Shown here in pieces: positions 25,102 through 33,141 of a DNA stretch of 64,000 bases; position 1 is the first letter of the stretch; the number at the start of each line of letters is the position of its first letter. The position numbers and the translations under genes are program-made. Origin of the DNA: Rhodocyclaceae bacterium (GTDB lineage: Bacteria; Pseudomonadota; Gammaproteobacteria; Burkholderiales; Rhodocyclaceae); assembly GCA_026646875.1 (NCBI GenBank), contig JAPKHL010000001.1, positions 54,234 through 118,233 of the forward strand. The letters run 5' to 3'. Below the pieces are notes generated by a model. That model did not search any database, was not told where the DNA came from, and saw only the letters and a program-made list of their open reading frames with translations.

Positions 25102-25677
25102 ATGAAACCACGCTTCGCCCTGCTCGCCCTCGCCACCGCCGCCACCCTCGCCGCGCCGGCCTTCGCCGCGCCGGAAACCTATGCGATCGACGGCACGCAC
25201 ACCTTCCCGCGCTTCGAATACAACCACCTCGGCTTCTCCAACCAGTCGCACCGCTTCAACAAGACCAGCGGCACCCTCGTGCTGGACACGGCGGCCAGGA
25301 GCGGCGCCGTGGATATCGTGATCGACGCCCGCTCGGTCGAAACCGGCAGCGCGCTGTTCAACCAGCACATCCAGGCCGAGGATTTCTTCGACACCGCCCG
25401 GCATCCGACGATCACCTACAAATCGACCGCGGTGAAGTTCGAGGGCGACAAGCCGGTGGCCGTCGAGGGCAACCTGACGATCAAGGGCGTGACCCGCCCG
25501 GTGACGCTCACCGTCACCGGCTTCCACGCCATGCCGCACCCGATGCTGAAGAAACCCGCGCTGGGCGCCAACGCCACCGCCCGCGTCAAGCGCTCCGACT
25601 TCAACATGAGCAAGAACGTCCCCTACGTCAGCGACGAGGTGACGCTGACCATCGCGGTCGAGGCCGTGCAGCAGTAA
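25102..25677 (+). CDS. YceI-family periplasmic protein 2
   Basis: 191 residues with a Sec signal ending near AFA (LATAATLAAPAFAAPETYAI). The mature barrel has YAIDGTHTFPRFEYNHLGF, VIDARSVETGSALFNQHIQA and GNLTIKGVTRPVTLTVTGF, the canonical YceI pattern, closer to E. coli YceI than its upstream neighbour. AAGGAG lies nine bases before the ATG. It ends the cytochrome b561-YceI-YceI transcript. Quinone or isoprenoid carriage between b561 and a partner is a plausible role. Confidence 0.93.
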   Translation: MKPRFALLALATAATLAAPAFAAPETYAIDGTHTFPRFEYNHLGFSNQSHRFNKTSGTLVLDTAARSGAVDIVIDARSVETGSALFNQHIQAEDFFDTARHPTITYKSTAVKFEGDKPVAVEGNLTIKGVTRPVTLTVTGFHAMPHPMLKKPALGANATARVKRSDFNMSKNVPYVSDEVTLTIAVEAVQQ

Positions 25678-25735
25678 GCCCTCCCGGCGCGGGCGACCCG
25701 GCCCGCGCCGCCCGTCGGGTCAGGCCGGCCCGGGT

Positions 25736-25939
25736 CTATTTCCGGCGGCCCTGCCGGGTTTCCCGCAGCAGCCGGAGCGCCCCCACGACATTGACCAGAA
25801 CAACCGCAATGGCCGGCCACAGGGGCAGCTCGTGCCCGCCCAGCCAGCCGTAGGCAAGCAGGCCGACCAGCGCCAGGCTGCCGACCAGCAGGCTCATGCT
25901 GCCGAAACTGATGAACCCCGATTCCCTTTGCTTCACCAC
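25736..25939 (-). CDS. Small two-span membrane protein, function unknown
   Basis: 67 residues from a GTG at 25939 (or 66 from the adjacent GTG at 25936); a GGAGG lies 5 or 8 bases upstream. The product has two hydrophobic segments, SMSLLVGSLALVGLLAYGWL and LPLWPAIAVVLVNVVGALRL, then a basic RETRQGRRK tail. The ORF track buries it inside a long antisense reading. It converges on the YceI gene and is divergent from the radical SAM gene. No family recognised. Confidence 0.6.
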   Translation of the reverse strand: MVKQRESGFISFGSMSLLVGSLALVGLLAYGWLGGHELPLWPAIAVVLVNVVGALRLLRETRQGRRK

Positions 25940-26185
25940 ACGCACCTCCCCGATCGAACACCGGCGACGGCAGGCTCCCGCCGCCCGGACCGCCGGAAAA
26001 TAGCACGAGGCGTGCGCGCCAGTCAGCCCCGGGCACGCAGGCGGTTTTTCACGCGGGCGGTTCCGGTCGGCGGCGGGGCACGGTAAACTTCCCGGCCCCG
26101 AACGATCCCGGGGCCGGGGCCCTGCTCCGCGCCCGGGTCGATCCGTTTCCGAATCCCCGAATTCCAGAAGCCCCGCGCGAAGACC

Positions 26186-27370
26186 ATGACCCACATTCCG
26201 ATCGCTCCCGTCCGTGCCACCGCCGCCTGCGCCGTGCCGCAATCCGATGCCGACCCCATCGTCGGCAACCGCGTCGAGCTGCAGCTGCTGACCACGCTGA
26301 AGTGCAACCTCAAGTGCACCTACTGCTCGCTCGGCGTCGGCGATGTGCTCGGCTCGCAGACGCACGTCGAATACACGGTCGACGAACTGGCGGCCTTCGT
26401 GCACAAGCATCTGCAGGGCAAGGAGGTGTACGTGACCTTCTACGGCGGCGAGCCGACGCTCAACCTGCCGATGATGCTCGAGGTGATGCAGCGCTTTCCC
26501 GCCTTCCGCTACCAGCTGCAGACCAACGGGACGCTGCTCGACGGCGTGCCGGACTGGGCGCTGGCCAAGCTCTCGAACATCCTCGTGTCGATCGACGGCG
26601 GCGAGGCGACCACCGACGGCTACCGCGGCCGCGGCATCTACCGCCAGGTGCTGAAGAACCTGCGCGAGGTGCGCCACAAGATCGGCGGCAGCGTCACCGC
26701 GCGCGTCACCTGGGGCAACCCCGACACCACCTTCGAGGAGCTTGACGAGCTGGTCTCGTCCGAGGGGGCCTTCGACTACCTCTACTGGCAGTTCGTGGCC
26801 GACGAGATGTACGCCGGCGATTCGGTGGAGAAGCGCAAGGCCGTGCTGCGGCCGCTGATCGAGAAGTTCTTCGCGCGCACCGACGCGCTCTATCCGCTGA
26901 TCCCGCTGATGGGCATCGTGCGCAACAAGGTGCTGCCGACGCGCGGCCAGGAACTCTACGCCGGGCTCACGCAATGCCGCGTGTCCACCCACCTGATCAA
27001 CGTGATGCCCAACGGGCAGATCTATCCCTGCCCGGACATGATGTACGCCCCGCAGATGCAGATGGGCGACGTGAAGGCCAACTGGCTGAAGAAGAGCCCG
27101 CTGCAGCCGACACCGGAGATGCCCTGCGAGGGCTGCGAGGCGTTTTCGTGGTGCCGGCGCAACTGCATGAAGAACCTCTGGCTCGGCTACGTGAAGAACG
27201 ACCTGCGCTACCGCGCCAACGTGGTCGAACCGATCTGCGAGCTGCTGAAATTCATCGGCCGCGAGGTGGACCGCCACGACCCGCAGGACTGGTTCTCCCG
27301 CCTGACGCTGCCGGTGCGCCGGCAGATCACCGACTGCGAGGTCTACGAGTACGTCGAGATCATGCCCTGA
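26186..27370 (+). CDS. Radical SAM protein with C-terminal SPASM-type Cys cluster
   Basis: 394 residues. The radical SAM site C40NLKC44TYC47 binds a [4Fe-4S] cluster that cleaves SAM; YVTFYGGEPTLNLPMM is the GGE motif. A C-terminal Cys set (QCRVSTHLI, YPCPDMMY, MPCEGCEAFSWCRRNC) fits a SPASM/twitch domain with auxiliary clusters. It resembles peptide-modifying and anaerobic sulfatase-maturing enzymes, but no precursor-peptide or sulfatase gene is adjacent. Divergent from the small membrane protein, convergent with relA (18 bp between stops). The substrate is unknown. Confidence 0.88.
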   Translation: MTHIPIAPVRATAACAVPQSDADPIVGNRVELQLLTTLKCNLKCTYCSLGVGDVLGSQTHVEYTVDELAAFVHKHLQGKEVYVTFYGGEPTLNLPMMLEVMQRFPAFRYQLQTNGTLLDGVPDWALAKLSNILVSIDGGEATTDGYRGRGIYRQVLKNLREVRHKIGGSVTARVTWGNPDTTFEELDELVSSEGAFDYLYWQFVADEMYAGDSVEKRKAVLRPLIEKFFARTDALYPLIPLMGIVRNKVLPTRGQELYAGLTQCRVSTHLINVMPNGQIYPCPDMMYAPQMQMGDVKANWLKKSPLQPTPEMPCEGCEAFSWCRRNCMKNLWLGYVKNDLRYRANVVEPICELLKFIGREVDRHDPQDWFSRLTLPVRRQITDCEVYEYVEIMP

Positions 27371-27388
27371 CGACGCGTCGGCCGCGGC

Positions 27389-29614
27389 TCACACCCGCCG
27401 CGCGCCGACCACGCCGGGCACGTCGTGGATCAGCGTCAGCGTGCGCTTGAGCTGCTGCACGTTGTGGATCTCGGCGGTGAAGCCCATGTGCGCGGTGCCG
27501 AGCCGGGACTGGGTGTTCACGGCGATGACGTTGATCTTCTCGCGCGCGAAGACTTCCGAGATGTCGCGCAGCAGGCCCTGCCGGTCGTGCGCGTCGACCG
27601 CGATGTCGACGGCGAAGAGGCCGTCGGTCTGGCTGCCCCATTCGGTCTCGATGACCCGTTCGGGGTGCATGGCGGCCATGTTGGCGAAGTTGCTGCAGTC
27701 GTCGCGATGGATGGAGACGCCCTTGCCGCGCGTGACGAAGCCGAGGATGGGGTCGGGCGGCGCCGGCTTGCAGCAGCCGGCGAGCTGGGTCAGCAGCTTG
27801 TCGACGCCGACGATCAGGATGCCCTTCTCCGCTTCGTCGCTGGCCTTGCGCCGGCGCGGCTGCGGTTCATGCAGGACGCGTTCCTCGACCGGCATCTCGC
27901 TGCCGCGCACGGCGACCTGGAACTGCCGCAGGTTGAGCTCGTTGCGCGCGGCGGCGATGAACAGGTCGTCCAGCCGGGCGAAGCCGAGCTTGCCGGCGAG
28001 ATCCTCGAGATTGGTGCCCCCCTGTCCGAGGCGCTGCAGCTCGCGCGTGACGATGGTGCGTCCCTCGGCCAGCGACTCTTCCAGCGCCAGGGTCGAGAAC
28101 CATTGCCGCGCCTTGGCCCGGGCGCGGTGGGTGAACAGGTAGCCGAGCGCGGGGTTGAGCCAGTCGCGCGAGGGGCCGCCCTGCTTGGCGACGACGATCT
28201 CGACGCGCTGCCCGGTTTCGAGCTGGGTGTTGAGCGGCACCAGCGCGCCATCCACCTTGGCGCCCCGGCAGCGGTGGCCCAGGTCGGTGTGCACGCGGTA
28301 GGCGAAGTCGACCGGGGTGGCGCCGCGCGGCAGGTCGACCACGCGGCCCTGCGGGGTCATCACGTAGATCGTCTCGTCGAGCGCGGCTTCCTTGTAGTGG
28401 CGCACCCAGTCGGACGAGTCGGCGACTTCGTCCTTCCAGGTCAGCAGTTGCCGCAGCCAGGCGATCTTCTCGTCGTAGTTGTCCTCGGCGGCGCGCTTGC
28501 TGCCTTCCTTGTAGCGCCAGTGGGCGGCCACGCCGAGCTCGGCGTGGCGGTGCATTTCCCAGGTCCGGATCTGCACTTCCAGGGCGCGGCCGTCGGGGCA
28601 GCGCACGGCGGTGTGCAGCGAGCGGTAGTGGTTGCCCTTGGGATTCGAGATGTAGTCGTCGAATTCCTTGGAGATCGGCGTCCACAGGTTGTGCACGATG
28701 CCGAGCACCGTGTAGCAGTCCTTCACCTCGTCGACGATGACGCGCAGGGCGCGCACGTCATAGACCTCGGAGAAGTCGACGTCCTTCTTGCGCATCTTGT
28801 TCCAGATGCTGTAGATGTGCTTCGGCCGGCCGTAGATCTCGGCATTGGTGATGCCCGTCCCGGCCAGTTCGTCGCGCAGGCGGGCGATGGCGTCGGCGAT
28901 GAACTGCTCGCGCTCGGTGCGCTTCTCGTCGAGCTGCCGGGCGATCTTCTTGTAGGTGTCGGGGTGCAGGAAGCGGAAGGACAGGTCCTCCAGCTCCCAC
29001 TTCAGTTCCCAGACGCCGAGACGGTTGGCCAGCGGCGAGTAGAGTTCGAGCGTCTCGCGCGCCACCTGGGCGCGCAGGTCGTCCGGCTCGGCGGCGTAGT
29101 AGCGCAGGGTCTGCGTGCGCGAGGCGAGCCGCAGGAGGACGACGCGGATGTCCTCGACCATGGCCAGCAGCATCTTGCGCAGCACCTCGACCTGCGCCTT
29201 CATGTCCTGCGGGTTCTGCTCGCCGCTCTCGACCGAGTGGGCGACGAAGCCGCGCGTGATCGGACGCAGGCGGTTGAGGCGGGTGATGCCGCTGACCAGG
29301 TGCGCGGCGGCGTGGCCGAAGCGCTCCTCGATCAGCGTCAGGCCGTGTTCCTCGTAGGTCGGCACGGCGAAGAGCAGCGCCGCCAGCCGCGAGTCGGCGT
29401 CGAGCCGCAGACCGACCAGGATCAGCGCCATGCCCAGCGCGTGCGGCCAGACTCCCTCGCCGCTGCCGAGGGCATGCCCGGCGTAGATTTCGCGGGCGAA
29501 GGCGGCCGCCTCGCGCAGCTTGGCTGCCTCCTCGGCGGATACACCGTCGCTCAGGGTCAGCAGGGAATGTTCGAGGTCGCTCTGGGCGGCGACGGAATGG
29601 ACGACGGAAACCAT
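27389..29614 (-). CDS. relA: RelA, (p)ppGpp synthetase I
   Basis: 741 residues. The N-terminal hydrolase-like domain has lost the HD/ED metal ligands (VPTYEEHGLTLIEERFG in place of HDxxED), while the synthetase domain is intact: YDVRALRVIVDEVKDCYTVL, then KEFDDYISNPKGNHYRSLHT with the EXDD motif of monofunctional RelA near 317. TGS (about 385-450), a zinc-finger/conserved Cys region (LAGCCKPAPPDPI) and a C-terminal ACT domain follow. It makes (p)ppGpp on stalled ribosomes. ATG 29614 gives MVSVVHS, usual in Betaproteobacteria. A TATAAT lies only eight bases upstream of it. Confidence 0.93.
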   Translation of the reverse strand: MVSVVHSVAAQSDLEHSLLTLSDGVSAEEAAKLREAAAFAREIYAGHALGSGEGVWPHALGMALILVGLRLDADSRLAALLFAVPTYEEHGLTLIEERFGHAAAHLVSGITRLNRLRPITRGFVAHSVESGEQNPQDMKAQVEVLRKMLLAMVEDIRVVLLRLASRTQTLRYYAAEPDDLRAQVARETLELYSPLANRLGVWELKWELEDLSFRFLHPDTYKKIARQLDEKRTEREQFIADAIARLRDELAGTGITNAEIYGRPKHIYSIWNKMRKKDVDFSEVYDVRALRVIVDEVKDCYTVLGIVHNLWTPISKEFDDYISNPKGNHYRSLHTAVRCPDGRALEVQIRTWEMHRHAELGVAAHWRYKEGSKRAAEDNYDEKIAWLRQLLTWKDEVADSSDWVRHYKEAALDETIYVMTPQGRVVDLPRGATPVDFAYRVHTDLGHRCRGAKVDGALVPLNTQLETGQRVEIVVAKQGGPSRDWLNPALGYLFTHRARAKARQWFSTLALEESLAEGRTIVTRELQRLGQGGTNLEDLAGKLGFARLDDLFIAAARNELNLRQFQVAVRGSEMPVEERVLHEPQPRRRKASDEAEKGILIVGVDKLLTQLAGCCKPAPPDPILGFVTRGKGVSIHRDDCSNFANMAAMHPERVIETEWGSQTDGLFAVDIAVDAHDRQGLLRDISEVFAREKINVIAVNTQSRLGTAHMGFTAEIHNVQQLKRTLTLIHDVPGVVGARRV

Positions 29615-29621
29615 GGCCGCG

Positions 29622-29627
29622 ATTATA
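29622..29627 (-). promoter_or_regulatory. Possible relA -10 box
   Basis: TATAAT on the minus strand, eight bases before the relA ATG, which would leave almost no leader. No good -35 is visible (ATTATG 17 bp upstream). A CATAAT facing the other way at 29645-29650 could serve the exporter gene. Confidence 0.35.
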
Positions 29628-29697
29628 CGCCGCCCGGCATCGGGCATAATGCCCCCTTCCGCCGCTCCCGGCCGTCCCTGCCCGCACCGATTCCCGC

Positions 29698-30618
29698 ATG
29701 TCTTCCCGGCCCTCGCTGCTCGCCCGCTTGCAGCACCCCTACCTGCTGCTCACCCTGACCACGCTGTTCTGGTCCGGCAACATGGTGCTCGGCCGCGCCA
29801 TCCGCGCCGACGTACCGCCGATGGCGCTCGCCTTCTGGCGCTGGACGCTGGCCCTGCTGCTGGTGCTGCCGCTCGCGCTGCCGCACCTGCGCGCGCAGTG
29901 GCCGCTGCTCCGGCGGGGCTGGAAGCCGGTGGTGGTGCTCGGCGTGCTCGGCGTCGGCGGCTACAACACGCTCGCCTACGTGGCCCTGCAGTACACGGCG
30001 GCGACCAACGCGGTGCTGCTTAATTCCTTCATTCCCATCGCCACCATCGCGCTTTCCTGGCTGTTCCTCGGCAAGCGGCTGCACCCGGTCGAGGGCATCG
30101 GCGTCCTCGTTTCCCTGGCCGGCGTGGCGACCATCGTGCTGCGCGGCGATCCGGCCGCGCTGGCCAGCCTGAGCCTCAACGCCGGCGACCTGTGGATGCT
30201 CGGCGCGGTGCTGGTCTGGGCGATCTACACCATCGGCCTGCAGTGGCGGCCGGCGGGGGTGCATCCGATGCTGATGCTGGCGGCCTTCACCAGCGTCGGC
30301 GTGCTGGCGCTGATTCCCTGCTACGCCTGGGAGCTGGCCTCCGGCCGCCACATCGTGCTGCACTGGGGCTCGCTGGCCGGGCTGCTCTACGTCGGCGTGT
30401 TCCCCAGCTTCCTCGGCTACATCTTCTACAACCGGGCGGTCGGCGAGGTGGGCGCGAGCAAGGCCAGCCTGTTCATCCACCTGATGCCGGTGTTCGGCAC
30501 CCTGCTCTCGGCGCTGTTCCTCGCCGAGATTCCGCAGGCCCACCACTACGCGGGCATCGCGCTGATCTTCGCCGGCATCTGGCTGACCACGGCCGCTCTG
30601 CCGCGCCTGAAGCGCTGA
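29698..30618 (+). CDS. EamA/DMT-family transporter
   Basis: 306 residues with about ten hydrophobic helices in two repeated EamA halves (TTLFWSGNMVLGRAIRADVP early; WAIYTIGLQWRPAG in the second half). The conserved ALQYTAATNAVLLNSFIPIA and VGASKASLFIHLMPVFGTLL stretches are typical of DMT exporters, which move amino acids, metabolites or drugs out of the cell. The substrate cannot be deduced. Divergent from relA; mtfA follows 16 bp downstream. Confidence 0.9.
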   Translation: MSSRPSLLARLQHPYLLLTLTTLFWSGNMVLGRAIRADVPPMALAFWRWTLALLLVLPLALPHLRAQWPLLRRGWKPVVVLGVLGVGGYNTLAYVALQYTAATNAVLLNSFIPIATIALSWLFLGKRLHPVEGIGVLVSLAGVATIVLRGDPAALASLSLNAGDLWMLGAVLVWAIYTIGLQWRPAGVHPMLMLAAFTSVGVLALIPCYAWELASGRHIVLHWGSLAGLLYVGVFPSFLGYIFYNRAVGEVGASKASLFIHLMPVFGTLLSALFLAEIPQAHHYAGIALIFAGIWLTTAALPRLKR

Positions 30619-30634
30619 CGATGGCGGCGCGGGC

Positions 30635-31423
30635 ATGATCGGCCGCCTGTTCGACTGGCTGCGCGGCACTGCGACGCCGGCGCCGATCCCCGATGCGCTG
30701 TGGCGGGCGACGGTGGCCGGCCTGCCCTTCCTCGCCGCGCTCTCCGCCGACGAGCAGGCGCGCCTGCGCGCGCTGGCCACGCAGTTTCTCGCCGAGAAGG
30801 AATTCACCGCCGTCGGCGGCCTGGCGCTCAGCGACGAGATCACCGTTTCGATCGCCGCGCAGGGCTGCCTGCCGATCCTCAATCTCGGTCTCGGCTGGTA
30901 TCGCGGCTGGGTGGGCATCGTCGTCTATCCGGACGAGTTCGTGATCCCGCGCCAGGTGACCGACGAGTTCGGCGTGGTGCACGAGTACGACGACATCGCT
31001 TCGGGCGAGGCCTGGGAGGGCGGGCCGCTGCTGGTTTCCTGGCGCGACGCGCAGATGGCCGGCGCCGGCTACAACGTGGTGATCCACGAATTCGCGCACA
31101 AGATCGACATGCGCAACGGCGACGCGGACGGGATGCCGCCGCTGCCGCCCGACATTCCGCCGCGCGAGTGGGAAACGACCCTGCTGGCCGCCTACGACGA
31201 CTTCTGCGCGGCGGTGGACGCGGCCGAGGCGGCCGGCGAGGAAACGCTGATCGATCCCTACGCGGCGGAGAATCCCGGCGAGTTCTTTGCCGTGCTCAGC
31301 GAGGTGTTCTTCGAAACGCCGGCCCTGCTGCGCGGCGACTGTCCGGCCCTCTACGCGCTGTTCGCGCGCTTCTACCGCCAGGACCCGGCGCTCAGGCCGG
31401 GGATGGCGCCGCCCGACCCGTAA
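30635..31423 (+). CDS. mtfA: MtfA, zinc-dependent peptidase
   Basis: 262 residues (E. coli MtfA 265). The gluzincin motif HEFAHKID, with a later Glu in ENPGEFFAVLSEVFFE, identifies the MtfA/DUF980 family. MtfA binds the Mlc repressor in E. coli and is a cytosolic metallopeptidase. Its last 32 bases overlap the 3' end of the convergent alpha/beta-hydrolase gene. It is probably co-transcribed with the EamA exporter. Confidence 0.92.
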   Translation: MIGRLFDWLRGTATPAPIPDALWRATVAGLPFLAALSADEQARLRALATQFLAEKEFTAVGGLALSDEITVSIAAQGCLPILNLGLGWYRGWVGIVVYPDEFVIPRQVTDEFGVVHEYDDIASGEAWEGGPLLVSWRDAQMAGAGYNVVIHEFAHKIDMRNGDADGMPPLPPDIPPREWETTLLAAYDDFCAAVDAAEAAGEETLIDPYAAENPGEFFAVLSEVFFETPALLRGDCPALYALFARFYRQDPALRPGMAPPDP

Positions 31424-32201
31424 CGACGCGATCGACCAGGCGTCCGATCGCGGCCAGCACCGCTTCCGGCTGGTCGCGCTGCGGCACGTGCCCGCACGGA
31501 GCGAGGCGCAAAAGTTCGACATCGGGGGCGCATTCGGCGATCCGCTCGATCTGGCGCATCGTCGCGTATTCGTCGTCCTCGCCCTGGATCGCGAGGACCG
31601 GGCAACGGATCGCGGACAGGCAGGCCTCGATGTTCCAGTCGCGGAAGGCGGGGGAAAGCCAGGTGTCGTGCCAGGCGCGGAAGAGCGCGTCCGGATCGCG
31701 GTGGTAGCGCGCCAGCCGCGCGGACCAGTCGCTGCCGGCATGGAGTTCGCCGGCGCGGCGGATGCCTTCCAGCGTGCGCGCCTCGACGAATTCGTGCGGA
31801 GCCAGCGCCACCACGCCGGCCACCTGCCCGGGAAAGGCGCCGGCATGAATCAGCGCGATCGAGGCGCCGTCGCTGTGACCGACGAGCAGGGGCCGCGTCA
31901 CGCCCAGCCGTGCGAGCACGGCCGGCGTCACCTCGAGCGCCTCCTCGTGCAGATAGCGCGCCGTGCGCGGCGCCGGCGGCGGCGGCGAATCGCCGTGGCC
32001 GCTGCGCGACCAGAGCAGGACGCGGCAGGCGGTGTGCTCGGCGAGCCGCGCGGGAAAATCGCGCCACATGGCGATGCTGCCCAGCCCCTCGTGCAGCAGG
32101 ACCAGCACCGGCCGCCCGGACGTGGCTGCTGCAGCGGCCGCGTGCGGCGGATCGACCCAGGCGTAGTCGAGGCGGCGTCCGGGCAGGTCGAGCCAAGGCA
32201 T
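31392..32201 (-). CDS. Alpha/beta hydrolase
   Basis: 269 residues from ATG 32201 (MPWLDLPGRRLDYAWVDP). The fold is clear: VLVLLHEGLGSIAMWRDFPA (oxyanion-hole HE-G), nucleophile elbow VGHSDGASIALI, Asp in IQGEDDEYATM and His in LAPCGHVPQRDQPE. Substrate unknown. The start codon overlaps the stop of the upstream hydrolase gene, so the two are coupled. Its 3' end overlaps mtfA by 32 bp on the opposite strand. Confidence 0.88.
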   Translation of the reverse strand: MPWLDLPGRRLDYAWVDPPHAAAAAATSGRPVLVLLHEGLGSIAMWRDFPARLAEHTACRVLLWSRSGHGDSPPPPAPRTARYLHEEALEVTPAVLARLGVTRPLLVGHSDGASIALIHAGAFPGQVAGVVALAPHEFVEARTLEGIRRAGELHAGSDWSARLARYHRDPDALFRAWHDTWLSPAFRDWNIEACLSAIRCPVLAIQGEDDEYATMRQIERIAECAPDVELLRLAPCGHVPQRDQPEAVLAAIGRLVDRVVTGRAAPSPA

Positions 32202-33103
32202 CAGGCCGTCCGCAGGAAATCGCGCACGACCGCGATCTGCGCCGCGTCGAGGAACATCGGCGCGTGCCCCACCCCGGGAAGCTCCACGGTGCGCGGGCGG
32301 GGGCCGCGCACCGCCATGGCCTGCAGCGTTTCCGGCGTGAGCAGGTCGGAATCGGCGCCGCGCACCACCAGCGTCGGACAGCGAATGCGCTCGTACACCG
32401 GCCACAGGTCGACATCCTGGAAGGCCAGCGCGTTGCGGAAGGGCGCGCCGATGCCCGGGTCATAGCGCATTTCCAGCCGCCCGTCGGCCCCCTGGCGCAG
32501 GCTGCTCTCGGTGAGATGGCGCCATTGCGCGTCGTCGAGCGCGCCGAAGGGGGCGCTGACCAGGCGGATGTATTTCTCGGCGTCCTCGTAGGTGTCGAAG
32601 CGCGGCGCGCGGCCGACGTATTCGCCGATGCGCCGCAGCGCGTCGGCGGCGATCAGCGGGCCGACGTCGTTGAGCACCAGCCGGTCGATCGGCGCATCGT
32701 CCTGCGCGGCGAGGAACATGCCGATCAGCCCGCCCATCGAGGTGCCGACCCAGTGCACCTTCTCGACGTCCAGCCGCGCCAGCAGGACGGTCATGTCCGC
32801 CACGTACTGCGGGAAGCCGTAACCGGCGGGGTCGCGCAGCCAGTCACTGCGGCCGCGCCCGACCACGTCCGGGCAGATCACCCGGTAATCGGCGGCAAGC
32901 GCGCGCGCCAGCGCGTCGAAATCGCGGCCGTTGCGCGTCAGTCCGTGCACGCAGACCAGCACCTCGGGATTGTCGCGCTCGCCCCATTCCAGGTAGGCCA
33001 TGCGGTGGGTGCCGGCGGGCGAGACGCAGCGCACGCTGCGCTCGCTGCAGTGCGGGCCGCGGTGCCCGGCGAACCAGCGCGAGAAGCGCGCAAGCAGGCT
33101 CAT
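32201..33103 (-). CDS. Alpha/beta hydrolase
   Basis: 300 residues from ATG 33103 with AAGGAG eight bases upstream. The N-terminus is basic, then EVLVCVHGLTRNGRDFDALA, ICPDVVGRGRSDWL, nucleophile elbow VGTSMGGLIGMF, Asp in VVRGADSDLLTP and His in LPGVGHAPMF. The pattern is close to Betaproteobacterial hydrolases sometimes annotated as 3-oxoadipate enol-lactonase-like. Located between comEC and the second hydrolase, all leftward. Confidence 0.88.
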   Translation of the reverse strand: MSLLARFSRWFAGHRGPHCSERSVRCVSPAGTHRMAYLEWGERDNPEVLVCVHGLTRNGRDFDALARALAADYRVICPDVVGRGRSDWLRDPAGYGFPQYVADMTVLLARLDVEKVHWVGTSMGGLIGMFLAAQDDAPIDRLVLNDVGPLIAADALRRIGEYVGRAPRFDTYEDAEKYIRLVSAPFGALDDAQWRHLTESSLRQGADGRLEMRYDPGIGAPFRNALAFQDVDLWPVYERIRCPTLVVRGADSDLLTPETLQAMAVRGPRPRTVELPGVGHAPMFLDAAQIAVVRDFLRTA

Positions 33104-33141
33104 GTCGTTCTCCTTCATGGGGGGCAGCGGGCGAGCATACC

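Noticed and set aside
25736-27277. 513-codon minus-strand ORF through the radical SAM gene
   Set aside because: Only its last 67 codons, with their own GGAGG site and GTG, are kept as a small membrane protein; the rest is antisense.
27441-29758. Long plus-strand readings antisense to relA
   Set aside because: Shadow frames; the relA reading has the EXDD motif and complete domains.
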